Source: an uncultured Flavobacteriales bacterium (GTDB lineage Bacteria; Bacteroidota; Bacteroidia; Flavobacteriales_D; Sanyastnellaceae). From it: DNA of 64,000 nt. Shown here piece by piece: positions 51,608-60,667 of this stretch; the stretch's first letter is position 1; every line of letters starts with the position of its first letter. The notes under the pieces were generated by a model, which was not told the DNA's origin, made no database searches, and was given only the letters and a program-made list of their open reading frames with translations. The stretch covers positions 1 to 64,000 of the forward strand of contig CALJKR010000071.1 of NCBI GenBank assembly GCA_937974555.1, in the 5' to 3' direction. The translations under genes and the position numbers were made by a program.

Positions 51608-52993
51608 ATGAAATTGAGATCTTTTTTTTCCTCATTAATCATTGGAGCGAGTGTCATTGCATCCGCCGTGGGTTGTGTAAAATGTCAGGAGCCAGATCCT
51701 GAGTTGCCGCCTGTTGTTACACCCACAGGCTACCAGCAATATGGCACTCCATTGAGCAATGTGCCAGTGGGTCGGGATATACAAATGTATGAAGTGAACC
51801 TCAGGGCCTTTTCCTCAAGCGGTGATATTCCAGGGGTGATTGCCCGTTTGGACGAACTCGATAGTTTGGGAGTCAATACCATTTGGTTAATGCCCATTCA
51901 TCCCATTGGTACCATCAATTCTGTCAATTCACCATACTCAGTCAAAGACTATAAAGCTGTTGGCGAAGAGTACGGAAATTTAGACGATTTGCGGGCTTTG
52001 ACCACCTTGGCCCATGAAAAGGGGATGGCTGTTATCTTGGATTGGGTTGCCAATCACACGGCTTGGGACAATCCTTGGATTTATGCGCACCCTGAATGGT
52101 ATACCCAAGATGCCAACGGCAATATTATTTGGCCTGCGGGCACCAATTGGCAAGATGTGGCAGACCTCAATTACGATAATGCCGAGATGAGATTGGCCAT
52201 GATTGATGCCATGAAATACTGGGTGCTTGAGGCCAATGTGGATGGATTTCGTTGTGATCATGCCGATGGCGTTCCCAATGATTTTTGGCAAACGGCCATT
52301 GATGAATTGCGTGCGGTTCCCAATAGACAATTGATGATGTTGGCTGAGGGTAGTGGTGTTGGTCTGCTTCAGGCAGGTTTTGACATGTCTTTTGGATGGG
52401 ATTTCTACAACGGAATAAAAAATGTCTACAATGGCTCACCAGCTTCTGGACTGCTGTCCATCCACAATGCGGAGTATACTTCAATTCCCGTGGGTAAGCA
52501 CAGATTGCGATTCACTACCAACCACGATGAATCCGCATGGGATGCCTCTCCTGTTTCTCTTTTTGGAGGATTAATCGGCGCTATGACAGCGTCAGCAATC
52601 ACGATATTTACAGGTGGTGTTCCTATGATCTACTCAGGACAAGAGGTGGGACGTTCATCAACCACTCCTTTTTTCACCAATTCGCCAATCAATTGGAATG
52701 GCAATCCTACAATGCTTCAGTTTTACGAGGATTTGATGCAGTGGTACAAAAGCAATGAAACGGTAAAACGTGGTTTTGTTGCCAGTGCTTCTACCAATGA
52801 TGTTTTTGCTTTGAAAAAGAATTTAAATGGGCAAGACGTGGTAATCATGGCCAATGTTAGAAATTCGACGGTGACATTTACGGTGCCTACTGCTTGGCAA
52901 GGAAACTGGAATGCGGCTCTATCGGGAGCGGCTTATTCCCTGGCTTCAACTGTAACCTTGACTCCTTATCAATGTGTAATTATTCAACGATAG
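51608..52993 (+). CDS. GH13 alpha-amylase family lipoprotein (paralogue 2)
   Basis: A 461-residue envelope glycoside hydrolase. The signal with a cysteine (ASAVGCVKC) near residue 22 fits a lipoprotein. The catalytic motifs are complete: VANHTAWD, nucleophile Asp in VDGFRCDHAD, acid/base Glu in LMMLAEGS and the TNHDESAW motif. It is clearly homologous over its whole length to the lipoprotein at 16408-17805, for example in WLMPI.PIG and WVANHTAWD.PWI. The two active sites differ in the residues after the nucleophile, so substrate range may differ. It ends directly against the stop of the convergent plsC gene. Confidence 0.92.
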   Translation: MKLRSFFSSLIIGASVIASAVGCVKCQEPDPELPPVVTPTGYQQYGTPLSNVPVGRDIQMYEVNLRAFSSSGDIPGVIARLDELDSLGVNTIWLMPIHPIGTINSVNSPYSVKDYKAVGEEYGNLDDLRALTTLAHEKGMAVILDWVANHTAWDNPWIYAHPEWYTQDANGNIIWPAGTNWQDVADLNYDNAEMRLAMIDAMKYWVLEANVDGFRCDHADGVPNDFWQTAIDELRAVPNRQLMMLAEGSGVGLLQAGFDMSFGWDFYNGIKNVYNGSPASGLLSIHNAEYTSIPVGKHRLRFTTNHDESAWDASPVSLFGGLIGAMTASAITIFTGGVPMIYSGQEVGRSSTTPFFTNSPINWNGNPTMLQFYEDLMQWYKSNETVKRGFVASASTNDVFALKKNLNGQDVVIMANVRNSTVTFTVPTAWQGNWNAALSGAAYSLASTVTLTPYQCVIIQR

Positions 52994-53698
52994 TCACAAG
53001 TTGGTGTGCTTTTGCTTCATTTGTTCTTGAAGACACGCGGCCAGTTCACCTGGACTGAGATTGGGAAATTGACTGGGGTAAACGGGTGCGCCGATGTGCA
53101 CTTGAATAGCTACGGATCGTCCAATGAAACTGCCTTTGGGTAGCGATTTAGAAGCGCCTTTGATGACGATGGGTACCAGAGGGATGTCTGATTTTTGAGC
53201 GATAACAAAGCTGCCTTTTTTAAAGGTGCTTATGGTTTCATCTTTACTTCTTGTGCCTTCTGGAAACGTAACCAAATTTTTTCCTGCAACAACTTTGACG
53301 GCCGCTTCGTTCATGCTCTGAATGGCCCTCTCACGATTGCCTCGGTCGACAAAGATCATTCCCATGGCTGACATGTATTGCCCCAGTAAAGGGACTTTGG
53401 ATAATTCTTTTTTTGCTACAAAAAACAATCCCTTTTTGATGACTCTAACCACTACTGCAATATCGAATTGAGATGAATGGTTGGCAATGTAAATAGCAGG
53501 CACAGCAGGCAAGTCCGCTTCTTGTGTTATGATAAGTTTGATACCATACAAGGCAAACAAAACGGGGCTCCACAAGAAATGAGCAACCCAAAATACACAT
53601 TTTTCAGCTGAGAAAAAGATTCGCAGCAAGAGTCCCAGTATACCACAAACCAATGTCCAAAAGAGAACAATGGGCAAAACTAAAATACCTCTGATCAT
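52994..53698 (-). CDS. plsC: 1-acyl-sn-glycerol-3-phosphate acyltransferase
   Basis: Second acylation step of phospholipid synthesis at the inner membrane. The 234-residue protein has N-terminal membrane segments, the HX4D active site NHSSQFD, the substrate-binding FPEGTRS motif and a VPIVIKGA block, all typical of PlsC. It overlaps the HMG-CoA lyase gene by four bases and abuts the convergent GH13 gene without spacing. Confidence 0.92.
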   Translation of the reverse strand: MIRGILVLPIVLFWTLVCGILGLLLRIFFSAEKCVFWVAHFLWSPVLFALYGIKLIITQEADLPAVPAIYIANHSSQFDIAVVVRVIKKGLFFVAKKELSKVPLLGQYMSAMGMIFVDRGNRERAIQSMNEAAVKVVAGKNLVTFPEGTRSKDETISTFKKGSFVIAQKSDIPLVPIVIKGASKSLPKGSFIGRSVAIQVHIGAPVYPSQFPNLSPGELAACLQEQMKQKHTNL

Positions 53699-54552
53699 GT
53701 GTGAAATATTTGCGGGGTCATTGCGCTGGCTTGATCAAAAGCAGTCCAATTGTATGACCCGTTTTCTGTTGAAATAAACTGTTTCAAAACTTCACTGGGC
53801 ATATTCCCGGTCAGGTCGGACTTGGCCATTGGACAACCGCCAAAGCCACCCATGGCTGTATCAATTCTTCGACAGCCTGCGTCCCATGCGGCCTTTAATT
53901 TGCCTGCTGCTTCCATGGGGGTTGCGTGGAGGTGTGCTCCAAATAAGGTGTCGGGCATTTCTTTTTTCAGTTCAAAGAAAATACGTGTGATCTGCTCTGG
54001 ACTGGCTGCGCCAATGGTGTCACTCAAAGCCAAAGCTTGAATTTCAAAAGCTTCAGTTAGCCTTTTAGACCAATCCAAAACGATTTCCTCGTTGTAAGGA
54101 TCTCCATACGGATTACCAAATCCCATACTCAGATAAACGACAAGCTTCTTGCCATTTTGTAGGGCCAATTGGTTGATGTTACTTAATCGTTCCCAACTTT
54201 CTGTTATGGAAGATCCGGTATTCCTTTGCTGAAAAGTTTCAGATATAGAAAATGGAAACCCAATGCTGTCCACTCTTTCTTCTTTGCAGGCTTCTTCTGC
54301 CCCGCGCTCATTGGCTACGATGACCAAAAATTCAGGTTTATTGCCCTCCCACGTTACGCCCTGAATGACTTCTCGAGTATCTGCCATTTGAGGAATGGCT
54401 TTTGGCGATACAAAGCTTCCAATGTCAATGGTGTCAAAACCTACTTTGATCAGTTGATTGATGTAGTTGATTTTGGTTTGCGTATCGATCATGACCGGGA
54501 AGCCTTGCATGGCGTCTCGGGGACACTCTACCCAATGAAATTTTTCGCTCAT
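53695..54552 (-). CDS. Hydroxymethylglutaryl-CoA lyase
   Basis: Cleaves HMG-CoA to acetyl-CoA and acetoacetate in leucine degradation. The 285-residue TIM-barrel protein has the start VECPRDAMQGF (cf. VGPRDGLQ), a metal-site HLHATPMEA motif and the conserved GGFGGCPMA loop with the reactive Cys. It belongs to the DRE-TIM metallolyase family, so a related aldolase role is possible but the Cys loop favours the lyase. It heads a small operon with plsC and has a TACCTTTG box exactly four bases before the ATG. Confidence 0.92.
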   Translation of the reverse strand: MSEKFHWVECPRDAMQGFPVMIDTQTKINYINQLIKVGFDTIDIGSFVSPKAIPQMADTREVIQGVTWEGNKPEFLVIVANERGAEEACKEERVDSIGFPFSISETFQQRNTGSSITESWERLSNINQLALQNGKKLVVYLSMGFGNPYGDPYNEEIVLDWSKRLTEAFEIQALALSDTIGAASPEQITRIFFELKKEMPDTLFGAHLHATPMEAAGKLKAAWDAGCRRIDTAMGGFGGCPMAKSDLTGNMPSEVLKQFISTENGSYNWTAFDQASAMTPQIFHT

Positions 54553-54556
54553 GAAA

Positions 54557-54564
54557 CAAAGGTA
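54557..54564 (-). promoter_or_regulatory. Putative -7 box of the HMG-CoA lyase gene
   Basis: Perfect TACCTTTG on the reverse strand, exactly four bases before the ATG. Confidence 0.5.
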
Positions 54565-54571
54565 ATTTCAA

Positions 54572-55951
54572 TTAATCTTCAATTCGCAATGGGATCAATT
54601 CTTTGGGCAAAAAGGGATGATTCAATACAGGGCCCATGTATTGGTTGGATGTGGAATTGAGGTAAAGCATGCAGGGTTGACCATGATGTCTCCACAAATG
54701 AATTTCTGCTTGAGCAGTGCAATCTGAAAAAGTGTAGTCAAAGTGAACCATCAGAATCAATAGGGCAAATAATCCTTTCACCTTTGCCCATTGATTTTGC
54801 CAACTATAATATGCCATCAGTCCAATCAGTATCCAGATGGATTCAAGAGCCCATGTCCATTGATGAAACAAAACTTGGGGATGTGGCCATTGACATAGTT
54901 TATGCACGATTTCATTCATTCCCCAAATCCAATCGTGAATCAAAGAATGCACCCAAGATAAATTCCACAAAGGTGGAAAAGCGATTACAATCAATAGCCC
55001 ATATAATAGGCCTGTTGAAATGGGAACGAGTAAGAAGTTGGATACCAAAAAATAAGTGGGGAACTGCAGTGTGAGGGGCATCAGAAAAATTCCAGTGCTC
55101 CATTGGGCATGTATGGTGATCAATATGTTTTCCAATATCAACTTGGGTGCTTTTTTCCAATCATTGATTTTTAATTGTACCGGACGATGAAAAAATACAA
55201 TTCCAGCAACGGCCAAATGGGAGAGAATCAATCCCCAATCATCCTTTTCTTCTGGCGACCAACAGATTTGAACCAACAATGACAAACTCAATAAATTCAG
55301 TGCATTCGATTTCTTTAAAAACAATTTACCCAAATGCAAAAAGCTAAACATAATGGCTGCTCTGTTTAACGATGGCGGAAATTGACAGATATAACAAAAA
55401 ATCCAAATTCCGGTTAATGAAAGTAATTGGGATAATTTTGGAGTGCGTTGCAGGGTGACAAAATTCAATATTCCATACAAAAGTGAGAACAGTAAACCGA
55501 TGTGCATTCCGCTCACAGCCAATATATGACTGATTCCAATGGTCTTGTATTGGCTTTTGATTTCCGAACCAATGTAGCTCGTATCTCCCACCAAAAAGGC
55601 GATAATTACGCCTATGTCCGCTTCTGAATAATGGGCTTTCAATTTTTCATTCAATTCCTGGGCCAGGGCGTTTTGCTTGCGCGATCGCTTTTGCTCCCAG
55701 TCGGTAGGGCAGAGGGTGTTGATTTCAGTGGGTGGAACAAGCGCATTCCAGGTACTGCCGGTAGCAATGAGCATAAAAAAAAGCGAGGCGCTGATCCAAA
55801 CAATTTTTTTATCGATGAAGTAAATGATAAGAAGGATCAAACCGATGGTCAAGTGCAGCAATGTGCCTCTGTAATCCGGGCATAGGGTTAATCCCATCAG
55901 AAGTGGGACGATAATTCTAAGTAAGGGGTTTTGCCTCCAAATGCGCTTCAT
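54572..55951 (-). CDS. ComEC/Rec2-type competence membrane protein, short form
   Basis: A 459-residue integral membrane protein with the ComEC channel domain: DTSYIGSEIKSQYKTIGISHILAVSGMHIGLLFSL is the family signature. The N-terminal soluble OB-fold part is reduced, and no metallo-beta-lactamase domain follows, so it is much shorter than the classical ComEC (about 700-770). It may still transport single-stranded DNA across the inner membrane. The start is nine bases after the glycosyltransferase stop. Confidence 0.85.
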   Translation of the reverse strand: MKRIWRQNPLLRIIVPLLMGLTLCPDYRGTLLHLTIGLILLIIYFIDKKIVWISASLFFMLIATGSTWNALVPPTEINTLCPTDWEQKRSRKQNALAQELNEKLKAHYSEADIGVIIAFLVGDTSYIGSEIKSQYKTIGISHILAVSGMHIGLLFSLLYGILNFVTLQRTPKLSQLLSLTGIWIFCYICQFPPSLNRAAIMFSFLHLGKLFLKKSNALNLLSLSLLVQICWSPEEKDDWGLILSHLAVAGIVFFHRPVQLKINDWKKAPKLILENILITIHAQWSTGIFLMPLTLQFPTYFLVSNFLLVPISTGLLYGLLIVIAFPPLWNLSWVHSLIHDWIWGMNEIVHKLCQWPHPQVLFHQWTWALESIWILIGLMAYYSWQNQWAKVKGLFALLILMVHFDYTFSDCTAQAEIHLWRHHGQPCMLYLNSTSNQYMGPVLNHPFLPKELIPLRIED

Positions 55952-55960
55952 TGCCTTGTG

Positions 55961-56995
55961 CTATTGCACAAAGGAATGGGGATCAAGCTGACTAAACTTG
56001 GTTTTGTTACGAATAAAAAATGCATATACGACGCTGGATTGATACAGGCCTTTTTCATTGATTTCCTTGATGGAAGGGGCTTCCAGACTTCTTTTTTGAA
56101 GCATACTTCGAAGCATAAAATAAAATGCGAAATGTGCACGCAATACCGCCCAAAGGTGAGACCATTTCATTTCAGTGGCAAACCGAATGCCTGCGATGCC
56201 ATCCAGAACCAATCGGCGTAAAAGGTGTATGGCCAGGTTGGAACGTCGGTGATTTTTTACAATGAGGAATAAGTTGTTTCGGAAATTCAAAAAGGTTTTC
56301 ATCGGATTTTGACGATCCAAAGTTCCTCCGCCGACATGATACACTGTAGAGTCTAATGCTGCGCCAATGGTATATCCTCTGTTTTTTAATCGCCAACATA
56401 AATCAATCTCCTCCATGTGTGCAAAGAAGTCGGCATCAAATCCTGAAACTTCTTCCCACACTTTTCGACGAATCATCAATGCCGCGCCAGTGGCCCAAAA
56501 AACTTCCTTTTTTCCTTGGTATTGGTTTTCGTCATTTTCAAATGCATAAAACATTCGACCGGCACAAAACGCATAACCATCTTTGTCCAAATATCCTCCA
56601 GCACCGCCCGCGTATTCAAATTGTTTTTTGGTTTGATGATCGATGACTTTGGGTTGACAAGCGGCCAATTTGGGGTCTTGCTCCATCCAGTCCAATAGCG
56701 GAGTGAGCCAATCAGCGGTAACTTCAACATCGCTGTTGAGCAACATGAAGTATTTGTATTCAAGTCCTTTCAAACCTTCATTGTATCCTCCAGCAAAGCC
56801 GTGGTTTTTGCTAAGCGATATCCATTTCACTTCTGGAAATTGGGATTGACAAAAGGCTTGAGAGTCATCGGTGGATCCATTGTCTATGACGACGATGTCT
56901 GCCAAACTATTGCTGTGCAACAGAACATTGGGGAGAAACCTCTCCAGCCATTTCTGACCATTCCAATTTAAGATAACAACAGCAACTGTTTTCAT
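55961..56995 (-). CDS. Glycosyltransferase family 2
   Basis: A 344-residue GT-A fold glycosyltransferase. The N-terminal nucleotide-binding segment VVILNWNGQKWLE, the IDNGSTDDS motif and the metal-binding LLNSDVEV are typical. It is of the rhamnosyltransferase-like GT2 group that works on surface polysaccharides. The C-terminus has hydrophobic and amphipathic segments that may bind the membrane. The sugar donor is unknown. It sits between the GWxTD gene (three bases) and comEC. Confidence 0.9.
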   Translation of the reverse strand: MKTVAVVILNWNGQKWLERFLPNVLLHSNSLADIVVIDNGSTDDSQAFCQSQFPEVKWISLSKNHGFAGGYNEGLKGLEYKYFMLLNSDVEVTADWLTPLLDWMEQDPKLAACQPKVIDHQTKKQFEYAGGAGGYLDKDGYAFCAGRMFYAFENDENQYQGKKEVFWATGAALMIRRKVWEEVSGFDADFFAHMEEIDLCWRLKNRGYTIGAALDSTVYHVGGGTLDRQNPMKTFLNFRNNLFLIVKNHRRSNLAIHLLRRLVLDGIAGIRFATEMKWSHLWAVLRAHFAFYFMLRSMLQKRSLEAPSIKEINEKGLYQSSVVYAFFIRNKTKFSQLDPHSFVQ

Positions 56996-56998
56996 TAC

Positions 56999-58468
56999 TT
57001 AGTGTGGATTGTACCAAAGGCTTTCCAATTCGTCACCTGAATAGGGATCCTGACGCTGATTGTTTTGGTTTCTTGAAATGGTTGCGGGGTCATTCATTTG
57101 TCTCGAACGAACCAGATTTTTCCAGTCGTAATTCATGATTTCCCCGGGGATATCCGTGTGTAACAATTCCATGTCTCCATTTAAGCTGGTGTTGTAAAAC
57201 AACAATCGCTTGTTGTGCATGTGATTGTTGGTTTCATAGTAATGCCAAATCTCAAATGGCCAATAATCGGGATCATGGTTTCTGATGACACGAGTGGAAG
57301 GCTTGCCGTATTGCAGGTAGACACGCCCCCTATCGGTCTCCCATCCTTTTTTTATGCTAGTTGCAAACTCGTCACAAGCTTTAACCAATTCCTGGTATTG
57401 CGTCCAACTCAATTCTGGCGCCAATGGATTGCGTTTATACCAAAATTGGTACAGCATCCCTTGCAGTTGAATCAAATTGTAAGACTGCATGGCGGTGATA
57501 ATGGTTTGCTTTTCGTTGCCTCGTGCAATGGGCGTTAGACAACGCACCCATTCTTTGAGCGCCACTGAATCTTTGTATTGTCCTGCAAAGCTATTGGCAA
57601 CCTGCAAGGACGAAAGTTCTTGGGCATCCACTCGGGTGTTTTTGCGTGTAAATCTTCGCTCCTTTTTTGCCACTGAATTTTTGGACTTGTCCATGACCTC
57701 AATACTCAAAATATATTCTCCTGATGGAAGTTGAGCGATGTCAAATGTGGATAAGATGGGATTTACAGGCTTGCCAATCTCTCTCTTAATTCGCTGCATT
57801 CCAGATACCGGTTTGTGGTTCAAATCAGTGACTTGATACTGAAGAATGTAAGGGTCTGATCCAAAAAACAAATCCGTATTGTAAACCTCACAATAGAAAT
57901 CCATGCGCTCTTCTTCGTCATAACGGACATCAGATAAGAGGGGAAACAAATCCCAACCCGATTTAGAAAAACCATTGGGCATTACGGTTTCGCTGTAGGC
58001 TTTGATCCAATTGATGTCCGATAAAAAACACCCTTTGTCTAAATTAAGTACCTGTAAATTTTCTTTGAGCGCTTGTGGTTTTGCGGGTGTTTCTCCCAAA
58101 TCAGTAATCTCTATTTCAATGGACAAGTCACCATTGGTTACGCCAATTCGCTCAATGGCCATACACTGTCTATTCTTGTCTTCATTGGTGTTCCAAGGAT
58201 ACTCAGCATTGAATTTTTTGTATCCGATAATTTTATTGTCCTTGCTAATGGTTATCAGAAATTCTGCTTTTATCAATGAATTTTTCTCCTGAACTACAGG
58301 AACAAAGGAGTTGCCATCTAATTCAAAATAAAATTCAATGTAAGGTGATGATACTCCTTCATTGATGGAAGCAGGCAAATGAAAAACCCGATAATCTGTG
58401 TAGCAACGCATGGCCCACAATGGCATGCTTGCAAACAAGACAATTGTAAAAAGAAGACTCTTTTTCAT
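56999..58468 (-). CDS. GWxTD domain-containing exported protein
   Basis: A 489-residue protein with a signal peptide (MKKSLLFTIVLFASMPLWA), beta-rich N-terminal regions and a C-terminal GWxTD domain (SIKKGWETDRGRVYLQYGKP, then FEIWHYYE). The GWxTD domain is frequent in Bacteroidota and some other phyla but has no established biochemical function. A TATTTTTG box exactly four bases before the ATG is its promoter. It heads an operon with glycosyltransferase and comEC. Confidence 0.88.
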   Translation of the reverse strand: MKKSLLFTIVLFASMPLWAMRCYTDYRVFHLPASINEGVSSPYIEFYFELDGNSFVPVVQEKNSLIKAEFLITISKDNKIIGYKKFNAEYPWNTNEDKNRQCMAIERIGVTNGDLSIEIEITDLGETPAKPQALKENLQVLNLDKGCFLSDINWIKAYSETVMPNGFSKSGWDLFPLLSDVRYDEEERMDFYCEVYNTDLFFGSDPYILQYQVTDLNHKPVSGMQRIKREIGKPVNPILSTFDIAQLPSGEYILSIEVMDKSKNSVAKKERRFTRKNTRVDAQELSSLQVANSFAGQYKDSVALKEWVRCLTPIARGNEKQTIITAMQSYNLIQLQGMLYQFWYKRNPLAPELSWTQYQELVKACDEFATSIKKGWETDRGRVYLQYGKPSTRVIRNHDPDYWPFEIWHYYETNNHMHNKRLLFYNTSLNGDMELLHTDIPGEIMNYDWKNLVRSRQMNDPATISRNQNNQRQDPYSGDELESLWYNPH

Positions 58469-58472
58469 CCCT

Positions 58473-58480
58473 CAAAAATA
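58473..58480 (-). promoter_or_regulatory. Putative -7 box of the GWxTD gene
   Basis: Perfect TATTTTTG on the reverse strand, exactly four bases before the ATG. Confidence 0.5.
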
Positions 58481-58496
58481 CAACAAGAAATGGGGC

Positions 58497-59456
58497 TTAT
58501 CGGAGGCAAAATTTGAAAACCTTGGCCAGCCCTGGGATGTGAATCGGAGAAACTCGAAGGATCTCCGAGTAAATACGTAGAATCATCCGATGAATGGGGT
58601 ATGGGATTGATTTCCTGAGTTGCAAAGACAAGGTATCAAACTCTTTTCGGTTAATCTGCTTGACCCTCAAATAATGCCCCATAACTTCCTGACATGCCAA
58701 AGAGGTTCTCGTTATTTTGCGGGACAATGGTTTGGGCAAAATCGGGATGAACTCATCCAAGTAAAGTCCACATCCCATGACCCATTTGTCTAAATAGTTG
58801 TATCGACTTCCCAATACCAACTTGTTTTCATCCAGACGATAAAAGCAATCAGCAGGTAAATCAGGAAATGTAAGTATGGTCGCGTCTTGTAAAAGCAAGT
58901 GGGTGTGGAATTCGATGTCTTGTAATCGCGGATATTGGGGATTCCAACGCCCGTGTCTTTTAATAAATGCGGTATCCCACAAAGGCGACATGCTGGTCCA
59001 AGTAATGTCGTGCTCAATCAATTTTTCCAGAAAATGGGTTCGTGGAGGGATCCAGGGTTGAATAAAGATTTGATCTTCTATTTTTCCTTTGAATGGGAGC
59101 AAAGGGAACACCCAACCCACCGCATGAGAATGACTTTCTGCAACAGATACGCGTTGTTCAAGGCATTTTTCAGTTAGCAAATCATCGGAGTCCAAGAAAA
59201 GCAAATATTGACCACGGGCTTCTTCTATGCCTTTGTTTCGGGCCACGCCTCCTCCCAAATTGGATTGTTTGAAAACTTTAATTCTCAAATCTTCTTGGAT
59301 GATGCTTGAGATCAATTCCATGCTGTTGTCGGTAGATCCATCATCGATGATGATCATCTCCCAATCTTTGAAGGTGTTTTTTTGAACCGATAAAATGGTC
59401 TCCACCAAGAATGGTCCTTTATTGAAATTGGGTGTGATGATGGATACTTTAGGCAT
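58497..59456 (-). CDS. Glycosyltransferase family 2
   Basis: A 319-residue GT2 enzyme with SIITPNFNKGPFLVETI, the IIDDGSTDNSMEL motif and FLDSDDLLTEKCL, the metal-binding DxD. The later WTSMSPLWDTAFIKRHG segment is common in family members that act on surface glycans. The start was set at ATG 59456 (MPKVSI), overlapping the upstream glycosyltransferase by eight bases; the TTG at 59474 is less likely. Donor and acceptor are unknown. Confidence 0.9.
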   Translation of the reverse strand: MPKVSIITPNFNKGPFLVETILSVQKNTFKDWEMIIIDDGSTDNSMELISSIIQEDLRIKVFKQSNLGGGVARNKGIEEARGQYLLFLDSDDLLTEKCLEQRVSVAESHSHAVGWVFPLLPFKGKIEDQIFIQPWIPPRTHFLEKLIEHDITWTSMSPLWDTAFIKRHGRWNPQYPRLQDIEFHTHLLLQDATILTFPDLPADCFYRLDENKLVLGSRYNYLDKWVMGCGLYLDEFIPILPKPLSRKITRTSLACQEVMGHYLRVKQINRKEFDTLSLQLRKSIPYPIHRMILRIYSEILRVSPIHIPGLAKVFKFCLR

Positions 59457-60630
59457 GGATTTGCATTTTTTCAAGGATCAGTCCAGCCATTTTTTCAGCT
59501 TTGTGTTGCTCCCAAAGTTCCGAGGATAAGGCGCTATTGTATTCAAAGGAAGGATCACCAAAATCTTCCCACCGCAAACCCAATTTATTTTCTGTTATAA
59601 ACCTGGAAACCTTCCCCTCTGGTCCAATATATAAATAGGGTTTTTGATAGGTAAGGTGGTCAAAAAATTTGGTAGTGAAAAAATCTTTATTGTGCTCTCC
59701 CAATGAGATGATGATGTGCTCGCATGAGGCCAACTTTTCTTCAATGGATTTACCTATGCCTGAGGATATCAGCGCAATTGGCGAAGTGGCGATGGACGCA
59801 AGACGGTCGGTATGTTGGGTATAAATTTCTACTTGTATGGCACTTGATTTTAACTCCAATTGAGCAATAGCCTTTTCCCATAAAGGCGCAGTGTGCTCAT
59901 AAATCTCTCCAGCATATACCCAATGATGATTGCTTCTGCCCTCCTTTAATTGTTTGTGACTATGAAAATGCGGAATGTGAATTTTCTCTATTGGATCATC
60001 ACTTTCAAATTCTTCAAGTATCTCAGGATAAGGGGCAGAAATGAAGTCTGCATAGTGTGTGACGAAATCTCTTACCGCGTCATCCCCCTTGCGTTGGGGT
60101 GCGCTTAAGTGAAGCATTCCGTAATTAACGGCATTCAGCCAGGGATCCCTAAAATCACACCACAGGCGGATGTCATGGTTTTTGGCCTTGAATAAAGATG
60201 CCCAATAAGCCAAATAAAAAGGGGCGCCGGATGTAAATATCCAGTCTATTTTTTTTTGAGCGTGCACTGCTTCAATGGCCTTTGTTATTTCTGGACCGCA
60301 GAAAAAGGTTTGATCAATGGGGTTGCCAACCGCAAAAAAATTGTAGTAGAATTTTTTCCATATCCTGAGCCATTTGGATCGGGAATCGGACTTAAAAAAC
60401 AATGCGTTGTATGGATTCTCATGGTCGATATAAACCAAATGGATTTGATTCAAAACCGAGTCATCAATCCAGTCCGATTTTTTTCCATTGGGATGGGGTT
60501 TCTTGGCAATGACAGTAACATCGATTCCTTTCGAAATCCATTGTTCAGCGAGCAATGCGGTCCTTCTGCCTCCGATACCCTCATGGGGAGGGAAATGCCA
60601 ATTTAAAACCAAAATGTGAGCAGAAGCCAT
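59449..60630 (-). CDS. Glycosyltransferase, family 4-like (GT-B)
   Basis: A 393-residue protein with a GT-B N-terminal domain: ILVLNWHFPPHEGIGGRRT, the glycine-rich acceptor loop, and a C-terminal donor-binding region with FDHLTYQKPYLYIGPEG. It resembles GT4 enzymes of capsule or lipopolysaccharide synthesis, although the sequence is divergent. The promoter box TAAATTTG is exactly four bases before the ATG, and the divergent menI start is only 37 bases away. Confidence 0.8.
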   Translation of the reverse strand: MASAHILVLNWHFPPHEGIGGRRTALLAEQWISKGIDVTVIAKKPHPNGKKSDWIDDSVLNQIHLVYIDHENPYNALFFKSDSRSKWLRIWKKFYYNFFAVGNPIDQTFFCGPEITKAIEAVHAQKKIDWIFTSGAPFYLAYWASLFKAKNHDIRLWCDFRDPWLNAVNYGMLHLSAPQRKGDDAVRDFVTHYADFISAPYPEILEEFESDDPIEKIHIPHFHSHKQLKEGRSNHHWVYAGEIYEHTAPLWEKAIAQLELKSSAIQVEIYTQHTDRLASIATSPIALISSGIGKSIEEKLASCEHIIISLGEHNKDFFTTKFFDHLTYQKPYLYIGPEGKVSRFITENKLGLRWEDFGDPSFEYNSALSSELWEQHKAEKMAGLILEKMQIHA

Positions 60631-60634
60631 GAAC

Positions 60635-60642
60635 CAAATTTA
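60635..60642 (-). promoter_or_regulatory. Putative -7 box of the GT-B gene
   Basis: Perfect TAAATTTG on the reverse strand, exactly four bases before the ATG. Confidence 0.5.
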
Positions 60643-60655
60643 GGTCAACTATGTT

Positions 60656-60663
60656 TAAGTTTG
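60656..60663 (+). promoter_or_regulatory. Putative -7 box of the menI-menF-menD-menB operon
   Basis: Perfect TAAGTTTG, exactly four bases before the menI ATG. It lies 13 bases from the oppositely oriented box of the GT-B gene. Confidence 0.5.
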
Positions 60664-60667
60664 TGCT

